A DNA stretch of 64,000 nt, taken from assembly GCF_044784365.2 (NCBI RefSeq), contig NZ_CP173065.2; one strand, written 5' to 3'. Origin of the DNA: Cetobacterium_A somerae (lineage in GTDB: Bacteria > Fusobacteriota > Fusobacteriia > Fusobacteriales > Fusobacteriaceae). The notes under the pieces were generated by a model that was not told the DNA's origin, did no database searches, and saw only the letters and a list, made by a program, of their open reading frames with translations. Made by a program: the position numbers and the translations under genes. Each line of letters opens with the position of its first letter. The stretch's first letter is position 1. This document shows positions 43,490 through 53,221 of the stretch, in pieces.

Positions 43490-44566
43490 TTAATCTCTTC
43501 TATTAGCTCTAATCCATGGTGGAAGATCTAACTCATCTCTTACTTCTGATGTCTCTTCTACCTTTGGAACTTCTGCTTTTTTCTCTACGTTTATAAAAGA
43601 TTCAGTTTTTTCTTGCTCATCACCGAAACTATTAGCAATTATTGTAACTTGAATTTTATCTCCGTATGATTCGTCTGCTGTTATACCAAACATAATATCT
43701 TCTGCTGTTTTTCCAGCTGCTTCTTTTACTATATTAGCTATAGCTTGAGCTTCCATAAGTCCTAAATTTGATGAACCAGCTATGTTTATTAAAACTTTAC
43801 TTGCTCCCATAATTGACTTTTCTAATAGAGGTGAAGATAATGCTTTTTCTGTTGCTTTAGCAACTCTATTTTCTCCTTCTCCCTCTCCAAATCCTAAAAC
43901 TGCAACTCCTGAATTTTGCATAGTTGCTTTAATATCAGCAAAGTCTAAGTTAATAAGTCCTCTACCTATCATTAAATCTGCAATACCTTTAATACCTATT
44001 TTTAAAATATTATTAGCTTCTTTAAAAGCATTTTGAAGAGTTATTGTTTTCTCTGGTAATTCAAATAGTTTATCATTTGGTATTATCACTAATGAATCTA
44101 CATGCTTTTCTAAGTTTGATAATCCTAAATCAGCATTAGTTTTTCTTTTTCTTCCTTCAAAAGAAAATGGTCTAGTTACTATACCAATAGTTAAAACTCC
44201 CATCTCTTTTGCTATTTTAGCTATAACTGGTGCAGAACCTGTTCCTGTTCCACCACCCATTCCAGCTGTTATAAATAACATATCTGTCTCTTCTAATAAA
44301 TTTCTTAATTTTTCAACATCTTCTTCAGCAGCTTGCTTACCAACTTCTGGGTCAGCTCCAGCTCCTAGACCTCTTGTTAGTTTTTCCCCTAATTGAACTC
44401 TTATATCTGCTAAAGAATTATTTAAATCTTGGGCATCTGTATTTGCCGCAATATATTCTACACCTGTTACTCCAGCTGAAATCATGTCGTTTATTGCATT
44501 TCCTCCAGCTCCTCCAGCTCCGATTACCTTTATCTTTACTTCACATTCGTTATTAAACATTTTCAT
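43490..44566 (-). CDS. ftsZ: Cell division protein FtsZ
   Basis: Tubulin-like GTPase that forms the division ring. Of 358 residues the GTPase core has IKVIGAGGAGGNAINDMISAG near residue 12, NTDAQDL, the tubulin signature GMGGGTGTGSAPVIA near residue 103 and NLDFADIKATM. The conserved C-terminal peptide LDLPPWIRANRRD, which binds FtsA and other partners, is intact after a short acidic linker. AAGGAG is 4 bases before ATG. Last gene of the cell-wall/division run. Confidence 0.99.
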   Translation of the reverse strand: MKMFNNECEVKIKVIGAGGAGGNAINDMISAGVTGVEYIAANTDAQDLNNSLADIRVQLGEKLTRGLGAGADPEVGKQAAEEDVEKLRNLLEETDMLFITAGMGGGTGTGSAPVIAKIAKEMGVLTIGIVTRPFSFEGRKRKTNADLGLSNLEKHVDSLVIIPNDKLFELPEKTITLQNAFKEANNILKIGIKGIADLMIGRGLINLDFADIKATMQNSGVAVLGFGEGEGENRVAKATEKALSSPLLEKSIMGASKVLINIAGSSNLGLMEAQAIANIVKEAAGKTAEDIMFGITADESYGDKIQVTIIANSFGDEQEKTESFINVEKKAEVPKVEETSEVRDELDLPPWIRANRRD

Positions 44567-44577
44567 ACAGCTCCTTA

Positions 44578-45885
44578 TTATATAAAGTTAGAAATCCATT
44601 TTTTTATTTTGTTTAAAGCACCATCTGTAACCACTTCTTCTTCATACTCTTCTTCGTAGTCCTCTTGTCTAAAAGCTGTTTCATTTATAGGAAGCTCTGT
44701 AAATACTTCCTCTTCTTTTTCAATGGCTATAACTTCGTCCTTTAAACTTTCATCTCTTATTTCGTTTCTCTTTTTAAATTCTGCTTCTAATTTTGTTAAC
44801 AAAATACCAATTACTGTAGACATAGATGGATTTACATTTTCTAATCCTCTAAGTGGGAATGGAGTTACTTTTCTAACAGCACATTCCATTTTACTTCCAA
44901 CTTTACTAAAAATCTCATCTATTGATACTGCTCCACCTGTAAAAGCTAAACCTTTTCCTAAATAACCATTAAATCCAGATTCTTCTATTGTTTTTGAAAT
45001 GAAATTAATTAAATCCCCTGTTCTAGCGTCGATTATCTCTTTAATCTCATCTATATTGTATTCTCCATTTTCTGTTTTTATCACTCCATTAGAATACTGT
45101 TTACTTCTTAATTTTTCGAGAATCTCTTTAGCTTCTTTTTTTGGTATTTTCAAAAGATAACTTATATCATTCACAAAATGCATTCCACCTATTGATAAAG
45201 ATTTTGTATAAATTATTTTATCATTTTTATAAATAGCTATATCTGTAACGCCTTCTCCTATATCTATTAGAGCTACTCCCATCTGTCTATCTTCATATTC
45301 TAAAGTTGATTTTGCAGATGCCGATGCGTTTAAAAATATATCTTCTACTTCTAATCCTGCGTTATTTATAACTTCTATTAGCGGATCTAATTGATCTTTT
45401 TTTATTGTTATTAGATGTACATCACCTTGAATACTTTTTCCAATTTGTCCTATTGGATTTTTTAAAATTCCAGAGCTATTAACTCTAACATTATAAGCTT
45501 CTTGCTCAATAACGATTTCATCTTCTTTTAATATATTACCCTTCACTAATTCAATTAAATTATACATATCTTGAGCTGTTATCTCTTTTTCATTAAATTC
45601 GATACACCCATGATCTGTTTTCGAAGTAATTCTATCACTACTCACACCTAGTGAAACAACTTCAAATTCTCTTCCATTTCTTTGTTCTAACTCTTTTAGT
45701 CCTTTGGCTATGCTTGCACTTAAAAGATCAGGGTCTTCTACTACAGATCTTTTTATGCCTTCACTTGATACCTCTAAGTAATCTAGTACTCTTAACTTTA
45801 ATCCCTCTGTACTAAGTTCTCCTAAAATAAATTTTATTTTACCATTTCCAACATCTAAAGCTAATTTTGTAATATTATCTCGCAC
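44578..45885 (-). CDS. ftsA: Cell division protein FtsA
   Basis: Actin-like protein that tethers FtsZ to the membrane. The 435 residues include LALDVGNGKIKFILGE at the start, the SHS2-like 1C domain, MGVALIDIGEGVTDIAIYKNDKI near residue 211, and LAFTGGAVSIDEIF. An acidic low-complexity linker precedes a C-terminal amphipathic helix (ALNKIKKWISNFI), the expected membrane anchor. It overlaps ftsQ by 11 bp and precedes ftsZ by 11 bp. Confidence 0.95.
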   Translation of the reverse strand: MRDNITKLALDVGNGKIKFILGELSTEGLKLRVLDYLEVSSEGIKRSVVEDPDLLSASIAKGLKELEQRNGREFEVVSLGVSSDRITSKTDHGCIEFNEKEITAQDMYNLIELVKGNILKEDEIVIEQEAYNVRVNSSGILKNPIGQIGKSIQGDVHLITIKKDQLDPLIEVINNAGLEVEDIFLNASASAKSTLEYEDRQMGVALIDIGEGVTDIAIYKNDKIIYTKSLSIGGMHFVNDISYLLKIPKKEAKEILEKLRSKQYSNGVIKTENGEYNIDEIKEIIDARTGDLINFISKTIEESGFNGYLGKGLAFTGGAVSIDEIFSKVGSKMECAVRKVTPFPLRGLENVNPSMSTVIGILLTKLEAEFKKRNEIRDESLKDEVIAIEKEEEVFTELPINETAFRQEDYEEEYEEEVVTDGALNKIKKWISNFI

Positions 45886-46567
45886 TTTTCCCCTCCTTTT
45901 CCATTACTACTATATCTGTAAATCTTATATCTATATAATCTATCACTTTAGCCTTTATCAACTCCTTATATAGATTCATTGTTATTTCATATTTTTTTTT
46001 CGAAACTTCTGGTTCAGTTTTTATCTTAGTTCCGTCTCTCAAAATAATGTATATCAAATTTTTATTTTCAGCATATAGCTGTGAAACTTCATCTTTTAAA
46101 TCTAGCTCTTTTAGTTTTTCCATTATTTCTAGAAGATATTCTTTTTCTTTAGCATCTTTTAGTACAAGAATTGGCATACTTTTTTTAGGATATTCATCTA
46201 GCTTTCCAAAAATCGTTCCCTCTTCATCCATAGTATATATTCTCGAATTATGTTGTGCATAGTAATTACTATCTTTTTCTATGACATCAATAGTTATTTC
46301 ATTCAAATTTTGTTTAGAAACAACTGCTTTTTTTATCCTCACATCTTTTAATAATTTTTTTTCTAATCCTTCTAAATTTAAATCATTAATATTTTTTCCT
46401 AAAATCTCTGTTTTTATTTTTTCTAAATCTGATTTAAGATTTGGCGAAACTTCACTAATTTGAACTTTTGAAATATTGAAAAATTCTCTATTTTTAAAGT
46501 CTTTTTCAACTTGAATTATAATAAAAGTTAATGCCAATATTATAGCAATTTTAAATATATTTTTCAA
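45875..46567 (-). CDS. ftsQ: Cell division protein FtsQ/DivIB
   Basis: Bitopic divisome protein. In 230 residues one membrane helix (IFKIAIILALTFIIIQV, residues 4-20) is followed by a POTRA domain (FFNISKVQISEVSPNL, VRIKKAVVSKQNLNEITIDVIE) and a beta domain (YAQHNSRIYTMDEEGTIFG). Sequence is poorly conserved, as usual; position between ddl and ftsA gives strong support. Confidence 0.9.
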   Translation of the reverse strand: MKNIFKIAIILALTFIIIQVEKDFKNREFFNISKVQISEVSPNLKSDLEKIKTEILGKNINDLNLEGLEKKLLKDVRIKKAVVSKQNLNEITIDVIEKDSNYYAQHNSRIYTMDEEGTIFGKLDEYPKKSMPILVLKDAKEKEYLLEIMEKLKELDLKDEVSQLYAENKNLIYIILRDGTKIKTEPEVSKKKYEITMNLYKELIKAKVIDYIDIRFTDIVVMEKEGKSAR

Positions 46568-46600
46568 GAATCTCTCCCTGTTATTTCAGATATTTTCTAC

Positions 46601-47461
46601 TTAGCAACTTTCAACCATAATCTTAGTTAAATCATCAAAAGAATACCCTTTTAATGTTGCTAGTTTTGGAGCTAAACTAGTCTCTGTCATTCCAGGACAA
46701 GTATTTACCTCTAAGAAGTAAGTTTTTCCATCTTTTAAGATAAAATCACTTCTTGTTACTCCCTTTAACCCTAACTTTTCATGAATTTTTCTAGCAGCTT
46801 CAGAAGCTTCTTCATATGCTTTTTCATCTATTTGAGCAGGACATTCGTACTCTGTTTTACCTACTGTATATTTTGATTCATAGTCATATAATCCCGATTT
46901 TGGTTTTATTCTAACCACACCTAATTTTTCTCCATTTAATACTCCTGCTGTTAATTCATCCCCTTTTATAAACTCCTCTATTAAAGGTTCTTTATTTTGT
47001 AATACTTCGTAAGCTTTTAAAGCTTCTTCTTTCGTGTTACAAATATATAACCCTACACTTGATCCCTCTTTTGCTGGTTTTATAACAACAGGATAACTAT
47101 CAATTTCTTCAACAGAACCATATGTTTTAGCTATTCTTATTCCTAAATCTTTAGCTATTATCTTTGTTAAAATTTTATCCATTGCAACAGCACTACCTGT
47201 TACTCCTGAACCTGTATATTTTTTACCTAACATATCTAAAACAGATTGAACTCTACCATCCTCACCATATTCACCATGAAGAGCTAGATAAACTAAATCA
47301 TAATCATTCTCTATAAATGCTGATACTAAGTTTTCTTTTGTCAAATCTATTTTATATGCATCGTACCCTTGTCTTAATAGACTATTTAAAATAGCCTGTC
47401 CACTTCTTAAAGAAACCTCTCTCTCTGATGTAATTCCACCCATAACAACTGCTATTTTCAC
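46601..47461 (-). CDS. ddl: D-alanine--D-alanine ligase
   Basis: ATP-grasp enzyme that joins two D-alanines for the peptidoglycan stem. The 286 residues are those of the short DdlB form: VVMGGITSEREVSLRSGQAI, LALHGEYGEDGRVQSVLDMLG, PVVIKPAKEGSSVGLYIC, and EVNTCPGMTETSLAPKLA. The residues in the EGSSVG loop and the Tyr of KYTVGKTEYECPA fit D-Ala rather than D-lactate specificity as far as eye inspection can tell. AGGAGGGATCAAG stands before the ATG. Confidence 0.97.
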   Translation of the reverse strand: MKIAVVMGGITSEREVSLRSGQAILNSLLRQGYDAYKIDLTKENLVSAFIENDYDLVYLALHGEYGEDGRVQSVLDMLGKKYTGSGVTGSAVAMDKILTKIIAKDLGIRIAKTYGSVEEIDSYPVVIKPAKEGSSVGLYICNTKEEALKAYEVLQNKEPLIEEFIKGDELTAGVLNGEKLGVVRIKPKSGLYDYESKYTVGKTEYECPAQIDEKAYEEASEAARKIHEKLGLKGVTRSDFILKDGKTYFLEVNTCPGMTETSLAPKLATLKGYSFDDLTKIMVESC

Positions 47462-47475
47462 TTGATCCCTCCTAG

Positions 47476-48318
47476 TTAGTTTCTTACTATTATAATCTCT
47501 TCTTCTAGTTGTATTCCAGTTTTATTTTTTACTCCTGCTTTTACCTCTTCTATTATATCTATAATATCTTTAAATTTTGCATCGCCTTTGTTTACAACAA
47601 AATTTGGATGTACCATAGATATTTGAGCTCCTCCTACTTTTTTACCTTGAAGTCCAGCCTCTATAATTAATCTTGCAGAAAAATATCCTTCTGGATTTTT
47701 AAATGTACTTCCTAAGTTTGGTTCATTTAATGGGTGATTTTCGCTTCTTTTTAATTTATACTTCTCTACAACTTCACTTAAATAACCATTTTCAAATTTG
47801 AAAGTTGCACTTACTACAACCCATTTTTTCTCTTTTATCTCTGTCACTCTATATGAAAATTTTAAATTTTCTTTCTCTATTTTTCTAAGCTCATTATTTT
47901 CATCTACAATTTCAACTGATATTATTTTATCAAAAATCTCAGTTCCATGAGCTCCTCCGTTCATAAAAACAAGTCCACCAACACTTCCTGGTATTCCTGC
48001 TAAATTTTCTAAACCTGTATAGTTTTTTTCTGCCATATAATCTATTAAATCAGAAAAATCTAACCCCGCTCCAACTTCAACTATCCCCTCACCTTTATCA
48101 TCTATATAATCAATAGCCTTAAGAGAAATAAATGTTGTATCAAGTTCTCCATCAAATATTAATGTATTTGTTCCATTACCTATTATAAATCTATTTTCTT
48201 TCTCTTTCAAAACGTCCAATAATTCGTTTTTATTTTCAATTTCAATAAACTCTTTAGCTGTTCCACCAATTTTCATATTAGAATGTTCTTTCATCGAGTG
48301 ATTTTTATATAATTTCAT
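47476..48318 (-). CDS. murB: UDP-N-acetylenolpyruvoylglucosamine reductase
   Basis: FAD-dependent reduction giving UDP-N-acetylmuramate. The 280 residues show HSMKEHSNMKIGGTAKEFIEI, FIIGNGTNTLI, GLENLAGIPGSVGGLVFMNGGAHG, and SENHPLNEPNLGSTFKNPEGYFSARLIEAG-like substrate motifs with the catalytic Ser. It is a type II-like short form lacking the third insertion. It overlaps murC by 14 bp. Confidence 0.97.
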   Translation of the reverse strand: MKLYKNHSMKEHSNMKIGGTAKEFIEIENKNELLDVLKEKENRFIIGNGTNTLIFDGELDTTFISLKAIDYIDDKGEGIVEVGAGLDFSDLIDYMAEKNYTGLENLAGIPGSVGGLVFMNGGAHGTEIFDKIISVEIVDENNELRKIEKENLKFSYRVTEIKEKKWVVVSATFKFENGYLSEVVEKYKLKRSENHPLNEPNLGSTFKNPEGYFSARLIIEAGLQGKKVGGAQISMVHPNFVVNKGDAKFKDIIDIIEEVKAGVKNKTGIQLEEEIIIVRN

Positions 48319-49654
48319 TTCCTGTTCTCCCTATATTGTCTGCAATAGTATGAGCTAAATTAGATATATTCCCTGCTCCCATAAATAAGAATGTAGCTGA
48401 TTCTTTTTCACCTGTTACTATTTTTTCTATATCTTCATTTTTCTCTATTATTCTACAGTGCTTGTGACCTATTTTTTCTTTTAATTTCTCTAATGTTACT
48501 CCAAATTCATTTTTTTCTCCTGCACTATATACAGGCATTAATATAACTTCATCTACGCCTTCAAAGCTACCTTTAAAATCATTTAAAAGAAAATTTACAC
48601 GACTATATCTATGTGGTTGAAAAATTGCTATTGTTTTATTTTTTTCTATTGTTTTTGCTCCTTGAATAGTTGCTTTAATCTCTGTTGGATGATGAGCATA
48701 ATCATCTATTATTCTTATTTTATCACTATGTAAAATATCATATCTTCTTTTCGCACCTTTAAAACTTAAAAGTTTTTCTGCTATTCTTTTTTTATCAATT
48801 CCATATTTTTTGGCTAAATAAATAACAGGTAAAGCATTTTGAATATTGTGATTCCCTGGAATAGATAGCTCAAACTCTCCAAACTTTTCTCCATCTATGA
48901 TTACTGTAAATACTGTTTTAGAATTTATTATTTTTATATCTGTTGCAATTATATCAGAATCATTTTTCTTAATGCTATAAGTTTTTATATTTTTTCTACC
49001 TTTTATTAACTCTAGTGTTTCTAAACAATCATCACAAACTAATATCTCTCGTTTTGTCTGATCCATAAATTGTTTAAATGATTTTTTTATATTCTCAAGC
49101 GAACCATGATTTTCAAGGTGATCTGCTTCGATATTTGTTATTATTGAAATTTCTGGTGTTAGATGTAAAAATGAGTTGTCACTTTCATCAGCCTCTGCAA
49201 TAAAAATCTCTGTTTTTCCACATCTAGCATTAGAACCTATCTCTGGTAAAATTCCACCAACAACTATTGTTGGATCAATGTCTAAAAGTAACGATCCTAG
49301 CATTGAACTTGTCGTTGTTTTTCCATGAGTTCCTGCTACTGCAATTCCTTTTTCTTTATTCATTAAAAGGGCTAATAATTCTCCCCTCTTTATTATTTTT
49401 ATTCCTAAATCTTTTGCTCTTATTATCTCTGGATTATCCTGCTTTATAGCACTTGAAGCCACAATTAAATCTGCTCCTAAAATATTTTCTGCATTATGCT
49501 CTCCAAAAACTTTAACTCCTAAGCTTTCTAACTCTTCAGTTACATAATTTCTTGAAAGATCAGCTCCGCATACATCATATCCTTTTAATTTCATAATTTT
49601 TGCTAAGCCACTCATTCCAATTCCATTTATTCCAATAAAATATATTTTATTCAT
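48305..49654 (-). CDS. murC: UDP-N-acetylmuramate--L-alanine ligase
   Basis: Adds L-alanine to UDP-MurNAc. The 449 residues show the MurC-specific IYFIGINGIGMSGLAKIMKLKG, the ATP loop AVAGTHGKTTTSSMLGSLL near residue 107, FIAEADESDNSFLHL, TNIEADHLENHGSLE and DDYAHHPTEIKATI. It begins directly after the murG stop and overlaps murB. Confidence 0.98.
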   Translation of the reverse strand: MNKIYFIGINGIGMSGLAKIMKLKGYDVCGADLSRNYVTEELESLGVKVFGEHNAENILGADLIVASSAIKQDNPEIIRAKDLGIKIIKRGELLALLMNKEKGIAVAGTHGKTTTSSMLGSLLLDIDPTIVVGGILPEIGSNARCGKTEIFIAEADESDNSFLHLTPEISIITNIEADHLENHGSLENIKKSFKQFMDQTKREILVCDDCLETLELIKGRKNIKTYSIKKNDSDIIATDIKIINSKTVFTVIIDGEKFGEFELSIPGNHNIQNALPVIYLAKKYGIDKKRIAEKLLSFKGAKRRYDILHSDKIRIIDDYAHHPTEIKATIQGAKTIEKNKTIAIFQPHRYSRVNFLLNDFKGSFEGVDEVILMPVYSAGEKNEFGVTLEKLKEKIGHKHCRIIEKNEDIEKIVTGEKESATFLFMGAGNISNLAHTIADNIGRTGNEII

Positions 49655-50731
49655 CTAACTCCTCCATATATCCAAGCACTCAACTATCTTTTCAGCTGCA
49701 TTACTTTTCTTTAAATTTTTAGCTTTTCTACTCATTTTGTTTAACTCATCATCATTTTTTATGAGCTCTAAAGCTTTCTCTATGGCTTCATCTGCCTTGC
49801 TATCACTATATATAAGTGCTGCTTCGTTTTCTGATAATATCTTTGCATTTTGATACTGTCCAACTTTTATCGAATTATATGGTATTAAAATCGATGGTTT
49901 TTCAAGTTGCATTATTTCTGAAACGGTTAATGCTCCTGCTCTACAAACAACTAAGTCTGCTGCTGCCATTACATTTATCATATTATTAAAATATGGTTTT
50001 ATTATGTCGCTAACCTTTATTTGTTGATCTTCTAATTTTTCATTTATTTCCCCAAAATTTTTATCACCAGTAGCCCAATAAATTCTGATGCTTTTATCTT
50101 TATATATATCTTTTAAACTTTTGATTACTGCTTCATTTAAGGATTTAGCACCTAAGCTTCCACCTGTTACTAAAAGTACTTTTTCATCTTTTCCAATCTT
50201 TAATCTTTCTCTTTCAGCATCCTTATCCATTGTATAAATATCTTCTCTTAAGGGATTTCCAGTAACTAAAAATTTGTGTTGATCTTTTACTGATATCTCT
50301 TCATATGTTGTGTCAAAAGCTAAAAAACATTTCTTAGCTATTTTATAAAATAACTTATTTGCCATTCCTAAATCTGCATTTTGTTCTTGTAAATATATTT
50401 TTTTGCCTAAAATTGCACCTGCTAATAAAACAGGTATTGATATATAATTTCCAAATCCTATTATTATATCTGGCTGTTCTTTTTTTACAATTTTAAAAGC
50501 TTGTAAAAATGCCTTTATATTTGAAGGAATTTTTTTTAAATTTTGAAATGGATATACATCTATTCCTAAAAATTTAAATCCCTCTTCTGGAACTAAATCT
50601 TTTTCCATTCTAGTTGAACTTCCCACAAATAAAACTTCCATACCTCTATTTAATAGTTTTTTTCCAACTGCTAGCGCAGGATAAATATGTCCTCCTGTAC
50701 CTCCAGTTGTTATAATTATTTTTTTCATCAT
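49655..50731 (-). CDS. murG: Lipid II synthase (GlcNAc transferase) MurG
   Basis: Peripheral membrane glycosyltransferase that turns lipid I into lipid II. The 358 residues carry TTGGTGGHIYPALAVGKKLL near residue 8, FGNYISIPVLLAGAILGKKIYLQEQNADLGMANK, TGGSLGAKSLN and VVCRAGALTVSEIMQLEKPSILIPY. The more usual gene order places ftsW between murD and murG; ftsW is not here. Confidence 0.98.
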   Translation of the reverse strand: MMKKIIITTGGTGGHIYPALAVGKKLLNRGMEVLFVGSSTRMEKDLVPEEGFKFLGIDVYPFQNLKKIPSNIKAFLQAFKIVKKEQPDIIIGFGNYISIPVLLAGAILGKKIYLQEQNADLGMANKLFYKIAKKCFLAFDTTYEEISVKDQHKFLVTGNPLREDIYTMDKDAERERLKIGKDEKVLLVTGGSLGAKSLNEAVIKSLKDIYKDKSIRIYWATGDKNFGEINEKLEDQQIKVSDIIKPYFNNMINVMAAADLVVCRAGALTVSEIMQLEKPSILIPYNSIKVGQYQNAKILSENEAALIYSDSKADEAIEKALELIKNDDELNKMSRKAKNLKKSNAAEKIVECLDIWRS

Positions 50732-50741
50732 AAATTCTCTC

Positions 50742-52055
50742 CTAATTAAAGTAACTTTTTACTAAGTCTTTGAAAACTCTTCCTCTTTCTTCAAAATTTT
50801 TAAACTGATCAAAACTTGATGTCGCTGGAGAAAATAAAATAACTTCTTTATGATTTTTATCAACCTTAGATTTTAATTTTTCTAATACTTTATCTAAAGT
50901 TTTTAAATTAAAAATTCTCTCTTTTGAAAAACCAATTTTTTCTAATCCTATTTCTAACTTATCTGAAATATCACCTATCAAATAAACTTCTTTAACCTTA
51001 TCTTTAATTATCTCTTCTAGTGGTGTTAAATCTAACTCTTTATCATATCCTCCACAAATTAAAATTGGTTGTTCAAAAGCTTCAATAGCAAATTTAGTAG
51101 AATCTATGTTAGTACCTTTAGAATCATTTATAAATTCAACTACACCATACGAGAAAAAATTCTCCATTCTATGTTCTAATGTTTTAGTTGAATATAAAAA
51201 CTCTCTTATTAATTCTGTTGGAATATCAAGCAATTTTCCTATACAAACAATAAATAATATATTTTCCAAATTATGTTTTCCTTTTAAAGACGCTAGCTTT
51301 TCCTCTAGAATAAACTCTCCATTATAAAAAACAGATTCATTTTCAACCCATACGCTCTCTTTTTTATATGTTTTATCCATTCCTACATATATTTTTTTCC
51401 CAGAAATCTTATCTTCTCTTTTTAAACTTTCGGCACATGAAGTATTTACTATAAAATATTCACTTTCCTTTTGATTTTTTCCTATATTAAACTTTGTGTT
51501 ATAATAATGGTCTAAATTTTTGTATCTTGATAGATGATCTGGTGCTAAATTAACTATTAAAGAGATATTCGCTTTAAACTCTTTTATATTCTCAAGTTGA
51601 TAAGAGCTAGCTTCTAATACATAATAATCAAGCTCTGGATTCTCCATAACCGTTTCACTAAAAGAATATCCTATATTTCCACACACTTTTGCTTTATAAC
51701 CTGCTTTTTCTAATAATTCTTGAGTTTTTGTGGTTATTGTTGTTTTTCCATTTGTTCCTGTTATAGCTATTATTTTTCCAGAAATTTCATTGTTTTTTTT
51801 ATATCTGTAACCTAATTCAATGTCATCTATTACTTCTATCTGTAATTCCAAAGCTTTTTTTACTAAATCTGTATAAGGAACTCCAGGACTTTTTATAAAC
51901 AAATCTATTTTATCATTTTCTAATATTTTCATACCTTCTTTTGACGATATTCCTATTTTATCATCTATTAAAAAAACTTTGTATCCCATTTTCTTTAAAG
52001 TTTTTTCAGAACCTTTACCACTTACTCCAGCCCCAAAAACAATTGCTTTCTTCAT
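50742..52055 (-). CDS. murD: UDP-N-acetylmuramoylalanine--D-glutamate ligase
   Basis: Adds D-glutamate to the stem. In 437 residues: VFGAGVSGKGSEKTLKKMGY at the N-terminus, IAITGTNGKTTITTKTQELLE near residue 96, LEASSYQLENI, VNLAPDHLSRY and FINDSKGTNIDSTKFAIEAF. AAGGAGGG precedes the ATG. A strong hairpin separates it from mraY upstream. Confidence 0.98.
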   Translation of the reverse strand: MKKAIVFGAGVSGKGSEKTLKKMGYKVFLIDDKIGISSKEGMKILENDKIDLFIKSPGVPYTDLVKKALELQIEVIDDIELGYRYKKNNEISGKIIAITGTNGKTTITTKTQELLEKAGYKAKVCGNIGYSFSETVMENPELDYYVLEASSYQLENIKEFKANISLIVNLAPDHLSRYKNLDHYYNTKFNIGKNQKESEYFIVNTSCAESLKREDKISGKKIYVGMDKTYKKESVWVENESVFYNGEFILEEKLASLKGKHNLENILFIVCIGKLLDIPTELIREFLYSTKTLEHRMENFFSYGVVEFINDSKGTNIDSTKFAIEAFEQPILICGGYDKELDLTPLEEIIKDKVKEVYLIGDISDKLEIGLEKIGFSKERIFNLKTLDKVLEKLKSKVDKNHKEVILFSPATSSFDQFKNFEERGRVFKDLVKSYFN

Positions 52056-52081
52056 GGATTTCCCTCCTTATTTTTAAACGA

Positions 52082-52109
52082 CAAAAACCACAGTGACTTT
52101 CACTGTGGT
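52082..52109 (-). terminator. Hairpin between mraY and murD
   Basis: ACCACAGTGA with its perfect inverse and a three-base loop (52087-52109), followed on the minus strand by TTTTTGTCG. It has the form of an intrinsic terminator but lies inside the cluster with no obvious promoter between it and murD, so partial termination or processing is more likely than a full stop. Confidence 0.65.
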
Positions 52110-52114
52110 CTTAT

Positions 52115-53203
52115 TTATAGTATTCCTCTTAATCTAACTATACCTAAAGCTATCATTCCTAAAAACAATGCAACAATCCAAAATCTCATTGTTACCTTTG
52201 TTTCTGGTAAGCCTGCTAATTCAAAATGGTGGTGTATTGGTGCCATTCTAAACACTCTTTTCCCTCTCATTTTAAAAGAACCTACTTGAAGTATAACTGA
52301 TACAGCTTCTAATACAAATACTCCTCCAATTATAGGTAAAAGCAACTCTTGTTTAAGTAAAATTGCTACAACTCCCAGAATCCCACCTAGTGTTAATGAT
52401 CCCGTGTCTCCCATAAAGATTTGTGCTGGATAAAAGTTATACCATAAGAATCCTAAGCCTGCTCCCACTAAAGCTGATAGAAATACTGACAATTCACCTA
52501 TACCTGCTATATAATGTAAATTAAGGTGATTACTTAACTCAATATGACCTGTGAAATATGCTATTATTCCTAAAATTGTTGCACCTATTATTACAGGCAT
52601 TATTGCTAATCCATCTAATCCATCAGTTATATTCACCGCATTAGATGTTCCCATTAGCACTAAAGCTATAAATATTAACATCAAAAAACTTCCTAAATAA
52701 AAATTACTATTTGATAATATTGGATTTACAACTGATAAATCTAATATCTTGTTTCCTGTTAAACCAAATTCCTTTATAAAAAACCAAGTAACTATGGCTA
52801 TAAAACACTGACCCATTAGCTTTTTTTTACCTGATAAACCTTTTTTATTAACAGTAAATTTTTTATAGTCATCTATAAAACCAATACTACTAAAAAGCAA
52901 TGTTATTATAAACATTAAAATTAAGAATTTATTAAAAAGGTCACCCACTAATAATCCTGTTAATAGAGTTCCAAAAATTATTAATATTCCACCCATTGTT
53001 GGAGTTCCCTTTTTTGAAAAGTGACTAACTGGTCCCTCTTCTCTTATAGATTCTCCAAATTTTTTTACTTTCAAATACTTTATAAATGGTTTACCAGTAA
53101 CTAAAACAACTAAAAATGCTAATATAAATGCTAAAAAACTTCTTAAATATATTGATTTAAGCCCCTCTAAAACTGGAAAATACCCTGCCAATAAGTATAG
53201 CAT
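52115..53203 (-). CDS. mraY: Phospho-N-acetylmuramoyl-pentapeptide-transferase
   Basis: Integral membrane enzyme that makes lipid I on undecaprenyl phosphate. The 362 residues have about ten membrane helices; signatures GTPTMGGILIIFGTLL near residue 68, GFIDDYKKFTVNKKGLSGKKKL (the aspartate pair), NITDGLDGLAIMPVI and MGDTGSLTLGG; the loop MAPIHHHFELAGLPETKVTMRFWI completes the family pattern. It starts 18 bp after the murF stop. Confidence 0.98.
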   Translation of the reverse strand: MLYLLAGYFPVLEGLKSIYLRSFLAFILAFLVVLVTGKPFIKYLKVKKFGESIREEGPVSHFSKKGTPTMGGILIIFGTLLTGLLVGDLFNKFLILMFIITLLFSSIGFIDDYKKFTVNKKGLSGKKKLMGQCFIAIVTWFFIKEFGLTGNKILDLSVVNPILSNSNFYLGSFLMLIFIALVLMGTSNAVNITDGLDGLAIMPVIIGATILGIIAYFTGHIELSNHLNLHYIAGIGELSVFLSALVGAGLGFLWYNFYPAQIFMGDTGSLTLGGILGVVAILLKQELLLPIIGGVFVLEAVSVILQVGSFKMRGKRVFRMAPIHHHFELAGLPETKVTMRFWIVALFLGMIALGIVRLRGIL

Positions 53204-53221
53204 CCCTCTTACTCCTTTTTA

